64,000 nucleotides of DNA from Paenibacillus ginsengihumi DSM 21568 (GTDB lineage: Bacteria > Bacillota > Bacilli > Paenibacillales > NBRC-103111). The notes beneath the pieces were generated by a model. The model saw only the letters and a list, made by a program, of their open reading frames with translations. It was not told the origin of the DNA and ran no database searches. How positions within the stretch are numbered: position 1 is the first letter of the stretch; each line of letters opens with the position of its first letter. This document shows, piece after piece, positions 59,311 to 64,000 of the stretch. The stretch is taken from positions 112,340 to 176,339 of the forward strand of contig NZ_KB905551.1 in assembly GCF_000380965.1 (NCBI RefSeq). Direction: 5' to 3'. The position numbers and the translations under genes are program-made.

Positions 59311-59706
59311 CTATGGCTCGAACCAACGCCGCAGCGCCTGTGGAACCTCGCGGCTTTTGCGGGTCTCGATGTCCAGCGCCACGCTCGTAACTTCCGCATC
59401 GGCGCACAGCTCTCCGCGCTCGTTCACGATCTGCTGTTTCAGCACGTAGCTTGATCTGCCGATCCGCCCAGGATGGGTGACGATCGTCAGCCTATCCCCT
59501 TGCCGGCACTCTTTGCGGTAATTGATGTTGATGTTGACTGTGACGGTTTGGACGCCCATTTGAGTGAATGCATCATAAGGCAATCCTGCCGTCTCGTACC
59601 ACTCCTCGCGGCCCCACTCCAGATACTCCAAATACTTGGCATTGTTGACATGGCCGTTGACGTCGATCTCCGTGGATCGCACGATAATCTCCAGCTTGAC
59701 TTCCAT
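59311..59706 (-). CDS. HotDog-fold acyl-CoA thioesterase (4-hydroxybenzoyl-CoA thioesterase family)
   Basis: 131-residue single HotDog domain. VRSTEIDVNGHVNNAKYLEYLEWGREEWYE holds the catalytic Asp (in EIDVNGHVNN) typical of the YbgC/FcbC-like family, and VNININYRKECRQGDRLTIVTHPGRIGRSS continues the fold. It hydrolyses acyl-CoA, substrate unknown. ATG 59706 follows AAGGAGAA; the frame upstream to 59913 is derived from element debris. Confidence 0.9.
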   Translation of the reverse strand: MEVKLEIIVRSTEIDVNGHVNNAKYLEYLEWGREEWYETAGLPYDAFTQMGVQTVTVNININYRKECRQGDRLTIVTHPGRIGRSSYVLKQQIVNERGELCADAEVTSVALDIETRKSREVPQALRRWFEP

Positions 59707-59855
59707 TCTCGGACTTCTCCTTTGTATATTGTGTTCATAGAACGTATCCCGTGCACGTGCGCTACGAACCGGCAGCCGGACCGCGGAATGGCAATGATTT
59801 GGCGCCGTGCGGGCCTCCGCTTCTTGCGAAGCCGACACGGAGCAGTGCACTCGCT

Positions 59856-60628
59856 TTACTTGCGCCTGACATCCGCCGCGAACGATACGCCGGCGACCAT
59901 CTCCGCCAACCATGGACAGCTTCGCGGCAAGCCGTTCTTATGACCGCGCCGCCCGGGCTTCATCGGCAAGGTCGGATGGAGCCGTTCCAGCGCTTGAACA
60001 CCCGTCATCTCATCCAGCGAGACAAGGTGAACACCGAGCGAATGCAGAAGCGGAGCCATCCGATACAGATGGCTGATCTCTTGCGTTTTCTCGGCGAAGA
60101 GAGCCTGGTCCTGTGGCTTGGCATTCAGCCAGCCTTTGCAGCGATGCGGACCTGACTGATCGAAATGGAGGTGACGATCCCGCGCTTGATCGCTTCATCC
60201 CGCACTTCTCGCGGAGTCCAGTGACTGATCGGACGTCCACTGGCCGCCGGATCTTCACAAGCAATGGCCACGATCTGCAGCACTTGCTGCTCGGTGAAGG
60301 TCGGCGGCGTCCCCGGACGGGGCAGGTCGCTAAGGGTTTGTACGATGGCGGCTTCCAGTTCTTCCGGATGTTCTTGTTCGAATCGGCACAGTTCGGGGAA
60401 ATGCTTGATCCAACGACCTCGCCAATGGACTACACGAGAACGATCCATCGGGAGCAGTTGACTGATGGCCGTGTTGGTCAGTCTGCGAACGGACTCCAGC
60501 ACAAGACGCGCTCGTTTGCCCAGAGACTGCGGAGTGCTCCGTCGCCGAATCAATTGTTCCAGCACTTTACCTTGATTTTCGCTAACGAAGATTGGGCTCG
60601 CCTTTCGTCCTCTTGCCATAGTGATCAC
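59856..60628 (-). pseudogene. Remnant of an IS630-type transposase
   Basis: The N-terminal HTH part (60628 to about 60150; RARLVLESVRRLTNTAISQLLPMDRSRVVHWRGRWIKHFPEL ... GRPISHWTPREVRDEAIKRGI) is followed after a small deletion by a second frame reading WLNAKPQDQALFAEKTQEISHLYRMAPLL ... GVHLVSLDEMTGVQALERLHPTLPMKPG, which contains the first catalytic Asp (SLDEMTG). The last part with the remaining Asp/Glu is missing. It is inactive. Confidence 0.8.
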
Positions 60629-61301
60629 CCTAACGAATCTTAGTTCATTAAGTGTACCACATTCTTTAGCAAGATTATCCTATTTCGTTGAAGTATTTGC
60701 GAATTCTAGCACTAGTTTCTATGTAGCATTATAGAGTCCCCGCCGTTTTCCTAGGTGGGGACTCTTTTACGCTTACCTTACAAATCAATAGCATTCTTAT
60801 AGCACCATTCATTATTAAATGGTTTACTTGATATTTTTTCGGCTCAATCTAAAAATCAGTGCTTGACAGCCAGTCCAGCAAACGATGGCGGTTGCATTCA
60901 ATGAGAATGCTTGCTATGTAGCGACTACGGTTACGGGTGAAGTCATGGCGGCGTTGATAGGCTTTGATGCGATTGTGTTGTCGTCAAGCACCGATTTCGG
61001 GTTTGAGCCTACAAATGTCTTTAATATCTTCAATAAGTTTGGTTAATTCAATTTTGCTATTTGCTTGGACTAAAAAAAGGCTGATGTCCCCATTACTTAA
61101 GCACTCTCCCTAATTCTTCTAATGAATTTACAATAATTACACCTTTACTCTACTCTTAGCAAAATCTATTTTCTCTAAATCATATTTGTTTAGAGTTTTC
61201 CCCGGCTTCGACAGTCTGTATATACACAAATCGCTGCGAACCCAGTCAGAACAAGGTTTTCAGCGATTGTGGATAACTTCGTGTGGTGCCTACAGATTTT
61301 A
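60629..61301. other. AT-richer debris between element remnants
   Basis: No intact gene. Notably lower GC than the rest. On the minus strand two short in-frame segments can be read, one ending LTKLIEDIKDICRLKPEIGA (about 61065-60992) and, after a stop, AYQRRHDFTRNRSRYIASILIECNR (about 60970-60890); I do not recognise them, they may belong to a broken mobile gene. Confidence 0.4.
60733..60768 (+). terminator. Isolated terminator-like hairpin
   Basis: AGAGTCCCC (60733-60741) pairs with GGGGACTCT (60757-60765), with inner CC/GG, then T4. No gene on the plus strand upstream, so it may belong to an element end. Confidence 0.55.
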
Positions 61302-61437
61302 GGGGTCAAAGCACTGCGAGTTGGCTTGATCGAGAAAAGTTTCGTGCCTTCCGAAGATCTTCGGGAACTCCGCGACTTGACTCGTTTGCGGAAGAAACGG
61401 GTCGGAAACTTAACCGCTGATGTTGAAGACAAAGACC
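61302..61437 (+). pseudogene. Fragment of an IS110-family transposase
   Basis: A 45-codon stretch reads VKALRVGLIEKSFVPSEDLRELRDLTRLRKKRVG, which matches the region of IS110 transposases between the RuvC-like catalytic part and the coiled linker (ADALRLGLL..SF.P....RELRELTR.R..LV). No start, catalytic residues or C-terminal domain remain. Confidence 0.75.
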
Positions 61438-61635
61438 CCTTATATTGAAGGCGGACCTGTCCGCACGGAACCCGTAGCTTAACAGGATCGCCTGCCATTG
61501 CTTCGTTTATACATCAAGGACACAAACTTGATGTGCCGGGCATCCTGTTGCTACTACGCGCAACTTAGACTTTCACAGAAAAGATAATGCCCAAAAGCTG
61601 ACGGGATTGCCTGTCCGAGCGTTGACGGTTTCGCT
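61438..61635. other. Spacer, probably element debris
   Basis: No gene recognised. Confidence 0.35.
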
Positions 61636-62230
61636 GTGGAGCGGATTCAGCTTCTCTCTCCGCTCATGGAGGAAGGATTGGACCCGGCCAAAGCAAGAGA
61701 AATCAAAGCGAAGATCTGCGAACAGACGGGCTTGTCGGAGCGGACGTTGCGACGGTATTTGTCGGCGTACCGCCGGGAAGGATTCGACGGATTAAAGCCC
61801 AAGGGGAAAGAGAAGCACCTCTTGACTCCCGCTATTCGGCCGGACATTGTGGACCAGGCGATCTTGTTGCGCCGTGACGTGCCGAGTCGGAGCGTCGCCC
61901 AGATCATTCAGATCATGGAATGGGAAGGGCGAATTCAGCCCGGCTGTCGCCGCTCACGTAATTTGACGTGAGGCAGGCGATTTTTTGTTATGTATGTTGG
62001 CGGAGGGAAGAGGCGGTTGGTTGTCGTATGTAATAGGGAGTTGAGACGACAATCATGAGGAGGTTCGGCGGTACCGCGACCGCCGGGTTCCCGCCGACGA
62101 GGTCGCGCCAGCAGAAGAAGCGGACGAGCAGCTCTCCTTTCTCGATTTGGCGGAACAGAAACGAAAAGCACAGTGGAAGGAACAAGAAATCTGCTATGCG
62201 CGCGCCACCATGGGAGGTGAGAAGCGGTGA
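61636..62230 (+). pseudogene. Internally deleted transposase of an ATPase-containing transposon
   Basis: The N-terminus (MERIQLLSPLMEEGLDPAKAREIKAKICEQTGLSERTLRRYLSAYRREGFDGLKPKGKEK ... SRSVAQIIQIMEWEG, to about 61935) is an HTH region of IS481/Mu-type integrases. The catalytic middle is absent; from about 62054 the C-terminal end returns (EEVRRYRDRR ... EEADEQLSFLDLAEQKRKAQWKEQEICYARATM) to TGA 62228-62230. Its stop overlaps the start of the ATPase remnant (GTGA), the usual arrangement for this transposon type. Confidence 0.75.
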
Positions 62231-62379
62231 GCGCAACGACTCGACCCTTTACGTGCATGCTGGATACGGTGGCTTGCTTTACGTTTCGCGGTCATGAAGA
62301 AGCGTTTGCTCGGCTGAACGTAGCCGTGGCACAGCGTCAGCTCGGTGTGCTGACCGGCGAAGTCGGCAGCGGCATATAG
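62227..62379 (+). pseudogene. Truncated ExeA/TniB-like AAA ATPase
   Basis: GTG 62227 opens 50 codons: ...FTFRGHEEAFARLNVAVAQRQLGVLTGEVGSG, the N-terminus of the ATPase partner of such transposons, then a non-homologous ending. The break is inside Walker A (GEVGSGK expected), leaving the protein without its catalytic core. About 12 bases further the IS3 element seems to begin. Confidence 0.75.
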
Positions 62380-62551
62380 TGGCACACGATGTCAAGACAG
62401 ATTTTTAATTGATTTTAAGGGGTGAAATCTTTCACATAGCAATTTCTCTCTGTTGTTCGATGGATTTTCTGAAAACCAAATTTAGAAATAATTGGCAATG
62501 ATGATTTGTCCACAGGTGGTGGACGTAGCCCAAGCGAAGGCGCGGGAGTAT

Positions 62552-63401
62552 TCACCTGTGAATAAGTTCTTTGTTCCCTTTGTACACCGAAGCCGGCGTT
62601 CGATATTGCAAGGACTGATGCGGTCGATAGTGGTTATAAAACTCGATGTAGCGGTTCACTCCTTTGCGTGTTTCTTTTGGGCTCGCATAGTCATGCAAAT
62701 AGACTTCTTCGTACTTCAAGCTGCGCCAAAAACGTTCGGTGAAGATATTGTCCACAGCCCGTCCCTTGCCATCCATGCTGATGCGGATGTTTTGGTCTTT
62801 GAGCAGTTCAATGTACTGTGGACTCGTAAAATGGCTGCCCTGGTCACTGTTGATGATTTCCGGTTTGTTCACATGCAGCGCACGTTTTACGGTATCGATG
62901 ACGAAGCCGATTTCCAGACTTTGATCGAGCTGCCAGTCGATCACGTAACGTGAGTACCAGTCCAGGATCGCGACCAGATACATCCACCCGTGTCGCATGC
63001 GGATATACGTAATATCGATGCCCCATACCTGATTGGGACGGCCAATGGTGACGCCGCGGAGCAAATACGGATAAATCCGGTGCTCGAGATTTCGTTTGCT
63101 GAGATTGGGACCGGGATAGATCGCAGCGAGTCCCATCTCCTGCATGTATTTTTGAACGGTATTGCGGTGGATACGCTCTCCTTCCGTGTTTAAGATGGCC
63201 GCGATCCGTCGGGAGCCCAGGAACGGATACTGCGTGTAAATCTCGTCAATCCGGTGCTTGAGGCGAATTTCCTCCGGGGAGGGAGGGACCGGCTTGTAAT
63301 ACAGACTGGAGCGATTCAGGCTCAAGATGTCGGCCTGTGTGGTGATGGGCAGTTCGGAATGTTCCCATTCCAGCAAGGCTAGCCGCTCCTCTCGCGTCCA
63401 T
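62552..63401 (-). CDS. IS3-family transposase OrfB (catalytic part)
   Basis: DDE integrase of the IS3 family. The D-D-35-E triad is WGIDITYI, NSDQGSHF and ERFWRSLKYEEVYL. The reading frame is entered by a -1 shift from orfA at the run of nine A (complement of 63414-63422): continuing as KNLASEWTREERLALLEWEHSELPITTQADILSLNRSSLYY. An independent start inside (ATG 63376) has no RBS. Includes the HTH_21 segment (RIDEIYTQYPFLGSRRIAAIL). End of the protein KELIHR. Confidence 0.9.
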
Positions 63402-63698
63402 TCAGAGGCCAGATTTTTTTTTGATCCACGCGAGTTGAGTGGTCAGTTTTCCGACTTCGGCGTAGAGGTCATTGATCTTCTGTTCGTATTCATTTTTCAT
63501 TTTGGTGATGCCCTTACGGTCATCCACAAACAGCTGATGGAGATTCTGAACAGCTTCCGTTTTCCACCGGTGGAGGACATTCGGGTGAATTCCATGCTCG
63601 GAAGCAAGCTGTGAAATCGACTTTTCCTCCTTCAGAATTTCCAGCACGATTTGCGCTTTTTCTTCCGGTGAAAACTTTCTGCGCATGGTTGTCATCAA
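63402..63698 (-). CDS. IS3-family transposase OrfA
   Basis: 98-residue DNA-binding protein. RRKFSPEEKAQIVLEILKEEKSISQLASEHGIHPNVLHRWKTEAV is the HTH, followed by a leucine-zipper-like coil (KMKNEYEQKINDLYAEVGKLTTQLAWIKKK). The A9 run before its stop is the frameshift site that fuses it to OrfB. ATG 63698 or 63686 is the start. Confidence 0.9.
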   Translation of the reverse strand: MMTTMRRKFSPEEKAQIVLEILKEEKSISQLASEHGIHPNVLHRWKTEAVQNLHQLFVDDRKGITKMKNEYEQKINDLYAEVGKLTTQLAWIKKKSGL

Positions 63699-63727
63699 CT
63701 AAGAAACTCCTTTTTTGCTGTCTAGTT

Positions 63728-64000
63728 TTCGGGCTCTTCGCCACTAGCGATGCTACCAGCCAAAATTAGCTCTACGAATTTCCAGAAAACCTTTGAAAAT
63801 CGGACAAGGGAATTGGTATAGATGCTTCGCTCCACGTCCACCATCTGTTGCAGCATAAACAAGACTACAAATGGGCATACTGGTGCTGGACAAGGGAATT
63901 GGTTCAGGTGCGAGCGATGCGTGGCTCCATGCTGTTGCCAATTCTTTTCTTATTTCAAGGCGAAGTTCAGCTTTCCTGCCAATACGTAGACCATAGCGAT
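63728..64000. other. Right flank of the IS, no gene recognised
   Basis: GGACAAGGGAATTGGT occurs twice (63802-63817 and 63888-63903). No supported gene before the window edge. Confidence 0.4.

Larger units (their letters stand above)
62390..63727 (-). mobile_element. IS3-family insertion sequence (IS150-like), probably complete
   Basis: About 1.34 kb containing orfA and orfB with a -1 frameshift region. Candidate ends are GTCAAGACAG (62391-62400) and CTGTCTAG (63718-63725), whose inner parts are inverted (AAGACAG / CTGTCTA, one mismatch). The exact tips and the target duplication could not be fixed. All catalytic residues are present. Confidence 0.75.

Noticed and set aside
1..64000. tRNA, rRNA or riboswitch genes
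   Set aside because: No cloverleaf with TTCRA loop, rRNA-like segment or known riboswitch core was recognised by eye; a covariance search would be needed to exclude them.

Overview
The window looks like chromosomal DNA of a GC-rich, spore-forming Firmicute of the Paenibacillus/Cohnella type. Reasons: strong AGGAGG-type ribosome binding sites with frequent TTG and GTG starts; a QoxABCD-type quinol oxidase; homologues of YtoI, YolD and the sporulation diadenylate cyclase CdaS; CcpA-type cre sites; and many secreted-sugar functions (GH42, GH115, solute-binding lipoproteins). All assignments come from reading motifs; no database search was run.

Layout. 1-2.7 kb: start of an oxalate decarboxylase (minus), a 65-aa protein, and an orphan sugar-binding lipoprotein under a cre-containing promoter. 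3.1-7.0 kb: qoxABCD terminal oxidase operon (minus). 7.3-11.4 kb: small membrane protein, SDR oxidoreductase, AHSA1/ArsR pair, Fsr-type MFS exporter. 11.5-17.3 kb: GH42 beta-galactosidase, YtoI-type regulator, isocitrate lyase with a CxxCxGxG mini-protein upstream, and an unknown 61-aa gene. 17.7-18.0 kb: grpB remnant. 18.2-27.6 kb: a complete acetoin catabolism module: rpoN (sigma-54), acoABCL behind a consensus -24/-12 promoter and a dyad activator site, then acoR. 27.8-32.4 kb: citrate synthase followed by a 48-bp tandem repeat, a cytosolic-type amidase, and a second orphan solute-binding lipoprotein with a perfect cre site. 32.6-36.4 kb: paired ABC exporter half-transporters. 37.3-45.7 kb: GH115 protein, DinG-like helicase, DapA-family aldolase, L-fucose isomerase and an IclR regulator with paired operators. 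45.9-49.7 kb: DUF2277 protein, aldo/keto reductase, SOS-type yolD homologue, decayed genes. 49.7-52.2 kb: ogt and a frameshifted alkA-like gene, then a CapA-like protein. 52.6-56.7 kb: tatA, tatC, GMC dehydrogenase, its Tat-signal small subunit and a divergent lipoprotein cytochrome c. 57.1-59.7 kb: second aldo/keto reductase, cdaS, thioesterase. 59.8-64 kb: a graveyard of transposable elements ending in an apparently functional IS3-family element.

The least expected feature is a set of dispersed intergenic repeats. Family A (about 200 bp, four copies) contains several TGTTG...CAACA palindromes. Family B (about 90-100 bp, more than ten units, often in pairs) can fold into two hairpins. A short GC-rich module (D) links them. 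They recur as A-D-B composites and also lie in the acoR leader, between acoA and acoB, in an aldo/keto reductase leader, and across the stop codon of the GH115 gene.
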